The notes beneath the pieces are model-generated. The model searched no databases, was not told the origin of the DNA, and worked only from the letters and a program-made list of their open reading frames with translations. A DNA stretch of 64,000 nt from Dehalococcoidia bacterium (GTDB lineage: Bacteria > Chloroflexota > Dehalococcoidia > Lucifugimonadales > Lucifugimonadaceae), in assembly GCA_028285005.1 (NCBI GenBank), contig JANQQP010000009.1:29585-93584 (forward strand), given 5' to 3'. The position numbers and the translations under genes were made by a program. Positions 6,987 through 16,534 of this stretch are shown piece after piece; position 1 is the first letter of the stretch, and every line of letters begins with the position of its first letter.

Positions 6987-9467
6987 TCAGGACAGCGAAA
7001 CCGGATCCACGTCAACACTCCAACCCTCACCGGCAGGTTCCTCATCGAGAAGCTGCTCCGGCACGGCGCCTTTGAGCACGATCTGCCAGCGGAACATTCC
7101 CCTGACTCGAAACGGCACTGATGGCGTCGGGCCGATCACCTCGATGCCGGTCAATCCGCTGGTCTCGCGGCGCCGCTGGAACCTGCTTGCCGTTTCGTAA
7201 GCGTTCTCGTGAGCTTCGACGGCGTCTGGTCCTGAATACACCAGCCTGATCAGCTTCGAATACGGCGGCATGTCGTGCCGCGCCCGTATCTCGATCTCTC
7301 GCTGGTAGAACCATTCGTAGTCCTGCGCCGCAGCGGCCTGGATCGCATAGTGGTCAGGCCGCATCGTCTGGATCACAGCTTCGCCGCCCGACGGTCCGCG
7401 TCCTGCACGCCCCGCGACCTGTGCAAGCACCTGGAACGACCGTTCAGCTGAAAGAAAGTCGGGCACAGCCAGCCCGATGTCAGCGGCAACCACGCCCACT
7501 AGCGTCACAGCCGGAATGTCGAGACCCTTCGCCACCATCTGTGTGCCGACAAGCACCTTCGGCGAACCCTCGCTAAAACGTTTCAGCAGGTCCATGTGGT
7601 CCTTGAAGGTGCGCGCAGTATCGCTGTCCCAGCGCATCGCTCCAGCACGAGGGAAGTGCTCATTAACCACTTCGACCACTCGTTCCGTGCCCGGTCCTGT
7701 GCGTCTAACGCTGTTGCCGCCGCATGTCGGACATGCTCGGGAGGGCCGCACCCTGTAGCCGCAGAAATGACACTCGAGCCTCGCTGCTCGCCGTTCCGTC
7801 GCAGCGTGGTGAGTCAGAGTGTTGTCGCACCGACGGCAGTTGCGTATCACGCCACAGTTCGTGCACTGCACGAAGCCTGCCAACCCTCGACGGTTCAAGT
7901 AGAGAATCACCTTGTCGCCGTTGCCGATGGCCCGGCGCATCGCAGCCAGCAGCGGTCGTGACAGGATCTCGGTGTGCCGCTCTCGCAACTCGTCCTTCAT
8001 ATCGACGACGCGCACCTTCGCACGGCCGTCGCCCGGCGAGTCTGGTACGAGGCCGGTGATCTGCTGCGGCCTGTCGGGTAGCCGCAACAGGTGGAACTCA
8101 CCGCGTTCCGCACGCCGAAACGTCGTTACCGATGGCGTTGCGCTGCCGAGCACAACCGAAGCGCCGGTCTCAAGCGCCAGGAGTTCCGCTGCATCCCGAG
8201 CGTGGTAGCGCGGGACCTGGTCGTGCTGCTTGTAGGTCCATTCGTGCTCTTCGTCGATGACGATCAATCCGAGGTTAGTTACAGGTGCGAACACAGCGCC
8301 ACGTGAGCCAAGCACTACGTCGTATCGGCCTTCGCGCACTCCCCACCATTGGTCGAAGCGCTCACCCTCCGAAAGGCCGGAGTGCAGCAGTGCAACGCGT
8401 CCGGGGAATCGAGATGCGAAGCGCTGCAAAGTCTGCGGCGTCAGCGCGATCTCCGGGACCAGCACCAGCACTCGCTTGCCGGCTGCCAGGCAGTGTGCGG
8501 CCGCCTGCAGGTACACCTCGGTCTTGCCTGAGCCGGTCACTCCATAAAGGAGAAAGCGACTCGGCGGAGACTTCGCTGCGTCAATCGAGTCATTGATCGC
8601 TTTGATCGCTCCCGCCTGTGCGGGCGTCGGGTCCAGCGGGAACTGCTGCTGCACGACGTAGCCAGCAAGCGGATCTCGTTGCACCTGCTGCTTGCCAAGC
8701 TCAGCAACACCCGAATCGATCGCCCACTTCACGGCAGCGCTCCCGAATCGCTTCGTCATCTCAGGCCGCGGCTGCGGAGAGCTGACTGTAAGTAGATGAC
8801 CGATCAGGTCGGCGCGCCTGTGTGATCGGGTGTCTGTGAACTCGCTGATCAACGCGGTCGCCTCATCTCCCATCACTTTCAGTGAAAGCACATTCGCGAA
8901 GACCGCGTGGGCCCGCGGCTCTTCCCACTCGTGCCGAGACTCCACGATCTTTCGCTTCAGCAACCTGTCGACAGTCGCCGTCCCGCCGCGTCCCAGTCGT
9001 CTTGCCACGCGGTCTTTCCGGTGCCAATCGCCGTCTGCCAGCGAATCGAGCACGCGGTTCTCGTGAGTTTTGAGTTCTCGACCCAGCGTGATGTTCGCCG
9101 GGAAGTTGTCTGGCTCGCGCCGGATCCAGGTCCTGAGACGAGTGCGTGATCCCGGAGGAAGCATCAGCGCGCATGCGTTGAAGAGCGTCGTGCGGTAGTA
9201 GTTCGCTATCCAACGAGCGAGCCGAAGGTGAGGAAGGTCCAGGAACGGTCCGTTCTCAACGACAGACGAAAGCTCTCGTGTCTCGACCTTCGTGTCCGGC
9301 GGCGATTCCACCATGCCAAACACCACGCCCTGTAACAGCCGGGTTCCGAACGGCACCCACACCAAGTCGCCGGGGATGGCGCTTAGCCCCTCGGGGACTG
9401 AATATGTGAATGTGCGGGTGCGGTCGTCAGGAAAATCGACCGCCACCTCGACAAAATTGAGTGACAT
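6987..9467 (-). CDS. priA: Primosomal protein N' (replication restart helicase)
   Basis: 3'-5' helicase that recognises stalled forks and reloads the replisome. In order: an N-terminal DNA-binding domain starting VEVAVDFPDDRTRTFTYSVP, Walker A GVTGSGKTEVY at about residue 307, a DEEH box at about 401, a cysteine zinc cluster at about 529-585 (CTNC, CRRC, CHFC, CPTC), and helicase motifs ending in VLAQVAGRAGRG. The 826-residue length is typical. ATG 9467 gives the canonical N-terminus; an upstream start at 9542 would add 25 residues of unrelated sequence. It converges with the pseudo-receiver gene. Confidence 0.97.
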   Translation of the reverse strand: MSLNFVEVAVDFPDDRTRTFTYSVPEGLSAIPGDLVWVPFGTRLLQGVVFGMVESPPDTKVETRELSSVVENGPFLDLPHLRLARWIANYYRTTLFNACALMLPPGSRTRLRTWIRREPDNFPANITLGRELKTHENRVLDSLADGDWHRKDRVARRLGRGGTATVDRLLKRKIVESRHEWEEPRAHAVFANVLSLKVMGDEATALISEFTDTRSHRRADLIGHLLTVSSPQPRPEMTKRFGSAAVKWAIDSGVAELGKQQVQRDPLAGYVVQQQFPLDPTPAQAGAIKAINDSIDAAKSPPSRFLLYGVTGSGKTEVYLQAAAHCLAAGKRVLVLVPEIALTPQTLQRFASRFPGRVALLHSGLSEGERFDQWWGVREGRYDVVLGSRGAVFAPVTNLGLIVIDEEHEWTYKQHDQVPRYHARDAAELLALETGASVVLGSATPSVTTFRRAERGEFHLLRLPDRPQQITGLVPDSPGDGRAKVRVVDMKDELRERHTEILSRPLLAAMRRAIGNGDKVILYLNRRGLAGFVQCTNCGVIRNCRRCDNTLTHHAATERRAARLECHFCGYRVRPSRACPTCGGNSVRRTGPGTERVVEVVNEHFPRAGAMRWDSDTARTFKDHMDLLKRFSEGSPKVLVGTQMVAKGLDIPAVTLVGVVAADIGLAVPDFLSAERSFQVLAQVAGRAGRGPSGGEAVIQTMRPDHYAIQAAAAQDYEWFYQREIEIRARHDMPPYSKLIRLVYSGPDAVEAHENAYETASRFQRRRETSGLTGIEVIGPTPSVPFRVRGMFRWQIVLKGAVPEQLLDEEPAGEGWSVDVDPVSLS

Positions 9468-9578
9468 CTTGCCCGGCCGCCGCGGATCTTTGGTTGCGCG
9501 CTTCGTAGCGTGACCCACTTCCAGAGTACGGCAAAGCGGCAAGTTTCAGAGAAAAAACGACTCAGCAGCGACGAATGC

Positions 9579-10628
9579 CTAGAGCATCGACTCGTTGAGG
9601 CGCACGCCGAAACCCGACTCGTCGCTGATCTCAAGGAACCCGTCTCTGGCTTGTGGCTCGCCCAGCCAGAGCTCGTCCCGGTCCCCGTTGCGGGCCCCGG
9701 GCAGCACCTCGCCGAAGTCCTCGCAACCGGACGCCGCGATCAGGTGCAGTCCCCATACCTCGCCACCACGGTGCGGAACCACCTGGGCGCCATGCTCAAC
9801 TCCCGTCTTCACGATTCGCAGTCCGGCCGTGATACCGCCACACCAGGTGATGTCTGGCTGCCAGACGTCATATGCACCGGTTCGGGTAACGTCCGCAAAG
9901 CCGACATGCGTGAACTCGTGCTCTCCGCCGGCAATGAGCGTTGGCTTCACGACTGGCCGCAGTGCAGCGTTCCCCTCAAGCTCATCGGGAGTCAGAACAT
10001 CTTCGAACCAGTGCATGTTGAACTCGGACAGCCGTTTCGACATCTCGGTAGTGACATCCGCGTCCCAGCTCATGTAGACGTCGAACATGATCTCGGCCGA
10101 CGGTCCAAACAGCTCCCGCGCCCGCTTCGCTGCTGCGACGGCCGAATCGTAATCCTCTGGCGAGCCGGTCCACCTGTGTGGCATCTTGTGTGCTGAGAAC
10201 CCCAGTTCTGCATACCACTCGGTGTCCGCGCCCGTCGCGTAGGCACGCACTCGCGGCTTCGTGACCCTGCCAATCAGCTCGGCGACCGGCTTGCGCTCGG
10301 CCTTCCCGAGAGCGTCCCACAGTGCCAGGTCAACACCGCTCAGGGCCATGATCGCAACACCCTTGCGGCCGTAAGGAATACTCGCCTCGTACAGCTCGTC
10401 CCACAGCGATTCGATGTCACCGGTCGAGTCGAAACTGCGCCCGTTCAGAATCTCAGCGAAGTGACCGTTCACGACCTCAACAGCCGCGCGTCCTCCGCCT
10501 CCGTAGCCGTATCCAGTGACGCCGGTGTCGGTCTCGACACGGACCACGATCTGCCACAGGTTCGTGCGCCACGACTTCACAACGTTCCGATAGCGCGGAT
10601 ACAGAGCCGAAACCGATCTGATCTTCAA
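9579..10628 (-). CDS. Enolase-superfamily dehydratase, L-rhamnonate dehydratase-like
   Basis: Mandelate-racemase-type TIM-barrel enzyme; members abstract the alpha proton of a sugar acid and eliminate water. Metal ligands are visible as D183 (MFDVYM), E209 (WFEDV) and E236 (GGEHEF). H286 (VVPHRGGE) is placed like the catalytic His of L-rhamnonate dehydratase, and HKMPHRW at 147-153 occupies the second-strand position. The substrate is inferred only from similarity. The TTG start at 10628 has GGAGG nine bases upstream, in a hairpin that could hide it. This is the first of three enolase-superfamily genes in the window. Confidence 0.87.
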   Translation of the reverse strand: MKIRSVSALYPRYRNVVKSWRTNLWQIVVRVETDTGVTGYGYGGGGRAAVEVVNGHFAEILNGRSFDSTGDIESLWDELYEASIPYGRKGVAIMALSGVDLALWDALGKAERKPVAELIGRVTKPRVRAYATGADTEWYAELGFSAHKMPHRWTGSPEDYDSAVAAAKRARELFGPSAEIMFDVYMSWDADVTTEMSKRLSEFNMHWFEDVLTPDELEGNAALRPVVKPTLIAGGEHEFTHVGFADVTRTGAYDVWQPDITWCGGITAGLRIVKTGVEHGAQVVPHRGGEVWGLHLIAASGCEDFGEVLPGARNGDRDELWLGEPQARDGFLEISDESGFGVRLNESML

Positions 10629-10635
10629 ATGAAAA

Positions 10636-10668
10636 GACCTCCGATCACCAGGGTGGTAACAGGAGGCC
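10636..10668 (-). promoter_or_regulatory. Hairpin that could hide the ribosome binding site
   Basis: In the minus-strand RNA, GGCCUCC (10668-10662) can pair with GGAGGUC (10642-10636), giving a seven-pair stem with one G-U pair and a 19-nt loop that itself contains ACC-ACCCU-GGU. The 3' arm is the Shine-Dalgarno of the dehydratase gene, and UUUU follows it, so the element could control translation or termination. Confidence 0.4.
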
Positions 10669-10704
10669 TATTTAAGCATGACTCTTTGTTGGGAGATTCA
10701 GCCG

Positions 10705-10962
10705 CTAAGCAGCCTGCCTGGAAGCTGAGCCTGCGTCGAAGGTCGACTCGTGGCAGTTTGGCTCTTCGCACAACACCTCGAAGAGGTGAGTGTTGGCCGG
10801 GATAGAAGACTGGTTGCCACAGCTCAGGCACTTGATACTGGCCTGGTGGTTGTCAGCCTCTAGAAGGAGGTCTCCCTCACAGATTGTGCAGCACTTGAAA
10901 AACAGCATCTCTGCGCTCTCGCCTATATCACCGTTATCGGCATACTCCATCTCGTCGCCCAT
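10705..10962 (-). CDS. Small cysteine-rich zinc-ribbon protein
   Basis: An 85-residue acidic protein with three cysteine pairs: C25-x2-C28 (CTIC), C45-x2-C48 (CLSC) and C65-x4-C70. The first two pairs look like a zinc ribbon. Several start codons are possible (TTG 11007, TTG 10974, ATG 10962, ATG 10950); ATG 10962 is chosen as a compromise because no Shine-Dalgarno clearly decides. It ends 76 bases upstream of the dehydratase start on the same strand, so the two may be cotranscribed. No specific family is recognised, and coding status rests mainly on the ordered cysteines. Confidence 0.55.
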   Translation of the reverse strand: MGDEMEYADNGDIGESAEMLFFKCCTICEGDLLLEADNHQASIKCLSCGNQSSIPANTHLFEVLCEEPNCHESTFDAGSASRQAA

Positions 10963-11101
10963 CACGTCCCACAAACTTAATCCTAGGCAATGCCTGAGTG
11001 TGTCCAAGTCAGCGTTACGGCAGCGTTATGTGTGCCCAGTGTTTGTACTGGGACAGCGATCATTCCCAGTTCAGTTTGAGCAAACCGGGCCACAACCGGG
11101 C

Positions 11102-12412
11102 TCATACGTGTGCGGGTGAAGCGGGCCGAGCGGAAACCGAGCCATAGACACCGTCGAAACCGGGCTCAACCTCGACATCACCCTCCCTGACGGCCATGAT
11201 CAGATTGGCCAGCTCATCGCCACCGATCTCAGCCAGATCATCTCGCGGTGCTGTGGTCAAGACCGCTAGCTCATCGCCGAAGCGGTCGATCAGCGCCGTG
11301 CGCCGTGCAGCCACCTTCTTCGCGCCGACTCCCGCTGACAACGCCTGTGCAACCAGCTCTCGTAGCGGCACAAGCTGCCTGAACGGTCGATGTCTCGGCT
11401 CGTCGCCAAAAAGTAATCCGCTGCGCATTGTCAGCTGCGCATGCGGGAGGTCGGCGATCTCGCTTATTCGATGCAGGACGCCAAGCGTCATTGGACGGCC
11501 GCATACAGGACATCGCCCGTCGGGCGGCGTCTCTTCAGGCGACAACCTGACATCGCACTTTCGGTGCCCGTTCATGTGATATTTGCCGTGCTCCGGATGA
11601 AACTCGATCGTCTCCACAACCCGGTTTTCGAACAGGGCAGAGCGCACTGATTCGTAGTCCGGCTCGGCATCCAGCACCGTCAATTCGCGCCCCATCGACG
11701 CAGGTGAGTGAGCGTCCGAAAACGAGACGATTGCCCGGTCCCCAATATCGCTTACGGACCAGTTCATGTGCGGGTTGCTGGAGAGCCCGGTCTCCACCGC
11801 TGGCACGCGGCTCGTGTGCTCGCCAAAACACTCCTCCAGTGAGTCGAAGCCGGACTTCGAACCGTAGACGCCGTACCAGGGCGTCCAGGCGTGGGCAGGG
11901 AACAGGACACTGCGCTCATCGGCCTCCAGCGCCATCGAATACAGATCGGCCGCAGACACCTTGATCATTGGACGGCCGTCAGACTCCAGGTTCTGGTGCG
12001 CAGCTAGCGTCTGGCTAATCCGGTCCGCTGCTTCAAATGACGGCATCATCAACAGCACATGCACCCGGCGAGAGCGCCCGCCCTGTCTCCAGATGCAGGA
12101 GATCTCGGTCGTCAGAATGAATGCAGGCTCGGGCCTTGAGCCTGGCTCTTCCGTGCTAAACAGATCCCCGTTCACCGGTGTGGCCCCGGAACTGGCTCCG
12201 TTCTTTCGTCGAAACACCCCGTTTCCCGCCGGTTCAAGCTCGGTCTGCATCTCTTTGCGCCAGGTCGGATGAGTGAAGTCAGGCGCGGCGAGCAGGTCGA
12301 TACCCTTCTCGATCGCAGTGCCGGCAAGCGTTTGGATGTTCAGCTGCGGACTCGTCGCAAGCGAGTAGCGTGAGTGCAGATGGAGGTCGACGACCAAACG
12401 GTGGGATGACAT
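11102..12412 (-). CDS. Endonuclease Q (PHP-domain repair nuclease)
   Basis: EndoQ-type enzyme, which nicks DNA 5' of deaminated bases (uracil, hypoxanthine, xanthine) and abasic sites. The PHP active-site segments appear in order: DLHLHSRYS, DFTHPTW, TTEIS, FPAHAWTPWYG and FSDAHSP. They are followed by the family's C-terminal zinc motif (HPEHGKYH, HRKC, LSPEET, CPVCGRP) and GVLHRISEIAD. The last ~90 residues hold an HhH-like segment. ATG 12412 starts MSSHRLVVDLHLHS, as family members do. EndoQ is best known from Thermococcales and a few bacteria. Confidence 0.9.
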   Translation of the reverse strand: MSSHRLVVDLHLHSRYSLATSPQLNIQTLAGTAIEKGIDLLAAPDFTHPTWRKEMQTELEPAGNGVFRRKNGASSGATPVNGDLFSTEEPGSRPEPAFILTTEISCIWRQGGRSRRVHVLLMMPSFEAADRISQTLAAHQNLESDGRPMIKVSAADLYSMALEADERSVLFPAHAWTPWYGVYGSKSGFDSLEECFGEHTSRVPAVETGLSSNPHMNWSVSDIGDRAIVSFSDAHSPASMGRELTVLDAEPDYESVRSALFENRVVETIEFHPEHGKYHMNGHRKCDVRLSPEETPPDGRCPVCGRPMTLGVLHRISEIADLPHAQLTMRSGLLFGDEPRHRPFRQLVPLRELVAQALSAGVGAKKVAARRTALIDRFGDELAVLTTAPRDDLAEIGGDELANLIMAVREGDVEVEPGFDGVYGSVSARPASPAHV

Positions 12413-12570
12413 AGCGTCCGAGTGTAACGGAGGTGGCTGCAAACGATGACGCCGATCGTCATGGTCTGCTGTTCTGAGTGGCCAGACACTCGGCCGACTG
12501 CAGCAATTTTGCGATCCCTTAGCCGTGTGACTCGCCCGTCGCAGTGGCTACAATAGAAAGGTTGACCGGT

Positions 12571-12645
12571 CGGGGCGTGGCGCAGTGGAAGCGCACCCGC
12601 TTTGGGAGCGGGGGGTCGCAGGTTCGAATCCTGCCGCCCCGACCA
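12571..12645 (+). tRNA. tRNA-Pro (UGG)
   Basis: A full cloverleaf can be folded: acceptor CGGGGCG/CGCCCCG, D arm GCGC/GCGC, anticodon stem CCCGC/GCGGG around loop TTTGGGA with anticodon TGG at 12603-12605, and T arm GCAGG-TTCGAAT-CCTGC. The discriminator base is A, and the 3' CCA is encoded (12643-12645). Confidence 0.98.
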
Positions 12646-12727
12646 AACTGTTCAGATCCACACTGGCATTCGGCTAGATGATTTGGTCTTCAGCGAAGGA
12701 AGATCAATGAGCGGCCACCGGTGCTGA

Positions 12728-13201
12728 TCAAGAACCGGAACGGGTCGTCTGTGGAAACCGGGCACATCTACTTAAGCCTCCGCAGCCGCAGCAATTCGTG
12801 GGTTCGCTGTAACGAGCCTGTATGCGCTCCATCGGTTCCATCATCTCGTAACGCAGTTCGTCCTCATCCATGTTCATCAATCGGCGGGCACGCTCGATAG
12901 AGTCGCTGATCGTCGCCTGGTCGTCCTCGCTTTTTTTCTCGTCGACTCGTCCAGGCCCGCGGCGCACTAGATCCAGGATCTCTTCAGAGTTCCAGAGAGT
13001 GCGTTCGATAAATCTGTTGAGGTGGACGAAGTATTCGTTGACTTCGTAAAGCGTCTCGGCGATGAGCGCAATCTGCCTGTCATTGGCACGGAGCGCTCGG
13101 TTGAGGATCGACCGGTATAGCTTTAAGCGTTCGTGGGCACGGAACCAGAGAGCTGTGCTGGATTCTTTCCACTGAGCTTGCTGACCGCGTCCCTCCACCA
13201 A
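12728..13201 (-). CDS. Uncharacterised helical protein
   Basis: Not recognised. The product is mostly charged and predicted helical, with ERLKLYRSILNRALR and VNEYFVHLNRFIERTLW in its first half, an acidic KKSEDD linker, and a Cys/Gly cluster (NCCGCGG, then RC) near the C-terminus. A near-perfect anti-16S sequence, GGAGGTGAT, lies just before the TTG at 13201, which favours that start; an ATG at 13240 would add 13 residues and has poorer spacing. It stands between tRNA-Pro and a divergently transcribed PHP hydrolase. Coding is plausible but unproved. Confidence 0.55.
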   Translation of the reverse strand: MVEGRGQQAQWKESSTALWFRAHERLKLYRSILNRALRANDRQIALIAETLYEVNEYFVHLNRFIERTLWNSEEILDLVRRGPGRVDEKKSEDDQATISDSIERARRLMNMDEDELRYEMMEPMERIQARYSEPTNCCGCGGLSRCARFPQTTRSGS

Positions 13202-13495
13202 GCGCATCACCTCCGTTACTGGGGTGTGTAGTGAGTTCATCCTAGACGACCCCAGTCGACCATAAGTGGCCGGGCTTGGGCGGATTTCGAGCGTTTTGAG
13301 AAGGATCTTTCAAGTTACCGATACTTCGTGGACTCGACAGATTGAATGTCTCAATCCGGCCGCCCATTTGAGTCGAAAAGGCGATCAGCGACCTCTATCC
13401 ACCTGGTTCGCCGACCGTTGTGCCGAGCTTGCGATTGCTGCATCATGCCGCACGTATCGCCGCATTCAGCCCATGCCTGAATAGAGAGGTCAAGA

Positions 13496-16060
13496 ATGTC
13501 CAAGCTCAAGCCGATCGACCTGCAGGGCGCTTTCGACATCGATGCCAGCTCTGAGACGGCGTGGCATGGTGACACCCAGCACGGACTGAAACGACTGCCG
13601 GGAGGCGATCAGACCTTCTGGGGTATCCCTTTCCGACTGGGCACCGCCAGCGATGTCGGTCCGGCTATGGTCGGCTCGGGAGTCGCAGGCTCAACCGAAG
13701 CCAGATCCATTTCCATCAACGCCGCCGCGAGTCACCTCGTCTTCGCACACGTCTGCGACTCACGAGCGTCGACATCTGTCGCAGGCCAGACCTCCGACTA
13801 CGCAGTGCCCGTCGTCACAGCGCCGGGCGAACACCTGGCCGACTATGTCCTCGTCTACGAGGACGGTAGCACGCACTCCGTGCCCATTCGCCGCCGGTTC
13901 GAAGTGAACCAGGTCTACACCCGCATGCAGAGCGGTTTCGCCTGCCGCCCGCACCAGGACCTTGTCCCATTGCCGCTGCGCGGGCCTTATCCACCGAACA
14001 TGTGGGGCCGATACCAGACCATCGCCTCGGTCGGCCCGGCAGGTCAGCCAGCCTCTCCACGCGAGGACCTCGAAGCGAAACAGCATCCAGCGGCATCGTG
14101 GTCGATCTACGCGCTGCCGAACCCGAATCCGTCGAAACAGATTGTCGAGCTCAGGATTGAGCCGACCGGTGCAGCCGCAATCGGTATCGGCGCTGTCACT
14201 CTATTCACAGGTAGCGAGCACCCGCTCAGGCACGAGCGTCTCGAGTCGTTCCAGCTTGAACTCGGCGTCGGCGTTGATCCCGAGAGAGCGGTCAACGAGG
14301 CAGAAATCGACCTGGGCGTGATAGCTCGACGATACCTGGCGCAGCAGTTCGACCCTGATTCGTGGCTGTCCGACCCCGTCAAAGGACGGGGCGAGGCGCC
14401 TGATGAGCGCACCTTCAAGCCGACACTCGACATCGCCGCCAGCGTCGATGCAGCGCTGCAGGTGGACGGCCGCACGATCGATCTGGCTGAGAGCTATGAC
14501 GGCAAAGCGGCCGCATCCGCCGATCGACAGGTTTCCGTGCGGATACTCGGTAAGGAGAAGACCTGGCTCACAGCGAGAGTTGTTGATGCCGAAACCGGTG
14601 TTCCGCTAGCCGCCCGCGTACACATGCGGTCGCCAGACGGTCGCTACCTTCCTCCCTACGGGCACCGCCACGAGATCAACGACAACTGGTTCGAGGACTA
14701 CGGCGCCGATGTAAAGCTGGGCGACACTCAGTACGCCTACATCGACGGCAACTTCAGCGCGGAACTGCCGGTTGGCGAGGTCTACATTGAAGTTAGCCGT
14801 GGCTTCGAATACCAGCCGGTGCGCCAGAGACTCGAGATTGCCCCGGGGCAGAAAGAGCTGGAAGTTAAGCTCCAGAAGACGGATGACCGCCGAAACTCTG
14901 GCTGGATCACCGCTGACACGCACGTCCATTTCATCAGCCCTGAGACGGCTCGACTTGAAGCCGCTGCCGAAGGCATCAACGTCATCAACCTGCTGGCTGC
15001 ACAGTGGGGTGACCTGTTTACGAATGTTGGCGACATCACCGGGCGGCAGTCAGGGTCCAGCACAGACGACACCATCGTCTGGGTCGGCACAGAGAACCGT
15101 CAGCACTTCCTCGGGCACATATCGATGCTCGGTGTGCAGGGCGATCCCGTGTTCCCGATGAGCACCTCCGGCGCCACCGAGGGTTACTTCGGCGACCCGA
15201 CCGAACGAGCGATGTCGGAGTGGGCAGACGAGTGCAGGGCCAAAGGTGGCCTCGTTGTCGTGCCGCACTTCCCGTTCCCCCACTCAGAGATCATCGCCGA
15301 GGTCGTGCGCGGCCGCGTTGATGGCCTGGAGTTCTGGGACTTCTGGACTCCGACCATGGACACCTTCTCGTTTCACGAGTACTACAGGCTGCTCAACTGT
15401 GGCTACCGCGCTGCTGTAGTAGGCGGGACAGACAAGATGTCGGCAGCGATGCCGGTCGGAAATGTGCGCACCTACGCGCAGATTGGCGACACAGACCTGA
15501 CCTTCGATTCATGGGCAGACGCTGTTCGAGCCGGCCGGACCTACACCACAAGTGGCCCCCTGATGGACTTCACGGTCGACGGCCATGCTCCCGGTGACGA
15601 GATATCGCTGGGCGCAGGTGGCGGCAGCGTTCACGTAAGCGCGAATGCGACTTCCTTGACTGGTCCAATCCACAAGCTGGAGATAGTGTTCAACGGCAAG
15701 GTGATCGCAACAGTCGAAGAAGAGCAGGGCGCAACTACGCTCACTTTCGACGATTCGGTAGCCGTTCCTGGGACCGGTTGGCTGGCGGCACGCTGCGTCT
15801 CTAATCACAGGGCGTGGAGCGTCTGGCCACAGCACATCGCCGCTCACACCTCGCCCGTCTTTATTAAGGCGAACAGGGACGAACTATTCGACAACCCGAC
15901 TGCTGAATACCTGATCAAGACGATGGAAGGTGGCGTGGTCTGGCTCGACACACTGGCCACGCGAGCCGGGTCACAACGCCATGCTGCCGTCAGGTCGGTC
16001 TTCGAGGAAGCGATTGCCGATGTCCGTGCGAAGCAGGCGCACCACGGTCACAGCCACTGA
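13496..16060 (+). CDS. CehA/McbA-family PHP metallohydrolase
   Basis: Large putative hydrolase. A beta-rich N-terminal part (residues 1-460) precedes a PHP-type metal domain starting GWITADTHVHF at about residue 468, then VGTENRQHFLGHI, VVPHFPFPHSE and GGTDKM, which supply the His/Asp ligands. The order and domain size match the CehA/McbA family, some of whose members hydrolyse carbaryl esters; the natural substrate here is unknown. No signal peptide is seen, and the C-terminus is His-rich (HHGHSH). The ATG at 13496 follows GAGAGG. The 255-base gap upstream contains no other gene that I can see and probably holds the promoter. Confidence 0.88.
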   Translation: MSKLKPIDLQGAFDIDASSETAWHGDTQHGLKRLPGGDQTFWGIPFRLGTASDVGPAMVGSGVAGSTEARSISINAAASHLVFAHVCDSRASTSVAGQTSDYAVPVVTAPGEHLADYVLVYEDGSTHSVPIRRRFEVNQVYTRMQSGFACRPHQDLVPLPLRGPYPPNMWGRYQTIASVGPAGQPASPREDLEAKQHPAASWSIYALPNPNPSKQIVELRIEPTGAAAIGIGAVTLFTGSEHPLRHERLESFQLELGVGVDPERAVNEAEIDLGVIARRYLAQQFDPDSWLSDPVKGRGEAPDERTFKPTLDIAASVDAALQVDGRTIDLAESYDGKAAASADRQVSVRILGKEKTWLTARVVDAETGVPLAARVHMRSPDGRYLPPYGHRHEINDNWFEDYGADVKLGDTQYAYIDGNFSAELPVGEVYIEVSRGFEYQPVRQRLEIAPGQKELEVKLQKTDDRRNSGWITADTHVHFISPETARLEAAAEGINVINLLAAQWGDLFTNVGDITGRQSGSSTDDTIVWVGTENRQHFLGHISMLGVQGDPVFPMSTSGATEGYFGDPTERAMSEWADECRAKGGLVVVPHFPFPHSEIIAEVVRGRVDGLEFWDFWTPTMDTFSFHEYYRLLNCGYRAAVVGGTDKMSAAMPVGNVRTYAQIGDTDLTFDSWADAVRAGRTYTTSGPLMDFTVDGHAPGDEISLGAGGGSVHVSANATSLTGPIHKLEIVFNGKVIATVEEEQGATTLTFDDSVAVPGTGWLAARCVSNHRAWSVWPQHIAAHTSPVFIKANRDELFDNPTAEYLIKTMEGGVVWLDTLATRAGSQRHAAVRSVFEEAIADVRAKQAHHGHSH

Positions 16061-16144
16061 AACGCCGGACGCCTAACGCGAAGACCCCTGCCGCGCTTGT
16101 GATGAAACGCTGGCAGAGGCTCGCCTGCGTGTTCGGGCACGCTC

Positions 16145-16486
16145 CTAGTTGAGCGCCACCTCGTCCCGCTCTCCGGTCCTAATGCGGTAGACCGAAGCCA
16201 CATCCTTAACCCAGATCTTGCCGTCGCCGACGATTCCCGTCTGAGCGGCGCTGCTGATCGCCTCAATCGTCACATCAAGGAAACTGTCGGACACAACCGT
16301 GTCGATCCTGATCTTCGGAACGTACGGCACGTTGTATTCGACACCTCGATAGGTGTCAATTGATCCTCCCTGGGAGCCGAAGCCCCTTGCGTCTGACACA
16401 GTCATTCCGGTCACTCCCGCCGCAGATAGCGCATCCCGCACCGGCCCGAGTCGGATTGGCTGGATAATCGCTGTAACCTCTTTCAT
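16145..16486 (-). CDS. glnK: Nitrogen regulatory protein P-II
   Basis: Trimeric 2-oxoglutarate/ATP sensor that plugs AmtB. The T-loop carries Tyr51 (YRGVEYNVPY), the classic uridylylation site, and the B- and C-loop motifs TGIVGDGKIWV and the RTGERDE C-terminus bind nucleotide. The 113-residue length is typical. It is the third gene of an amtB - winged-helix - glnK unit, 48 bases after the regulator. A GAGGAAAGG Shine-Dalgarno precedes the ATG. Physical linkage to amtB makes a GlnK-type role more likely than GlnB. Confidence 0.95.
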   Translation of the reverse strand: MKEVTAIIQPIRLGPVRDALSAAGVTGMTVSDARGFGSQGGSIDTYRGVEYNVPYVPKIRIDTVVSDSFLDVTIEAISSAAQTGIVGDGKIWVKDVASVYRIRTGERDEVALN

Positions 16487-16534
16487 GTCGGCCTTTCCTC
16501 ACCTGTTGTTGAACGCCCGTTATGGGCGAATCGT

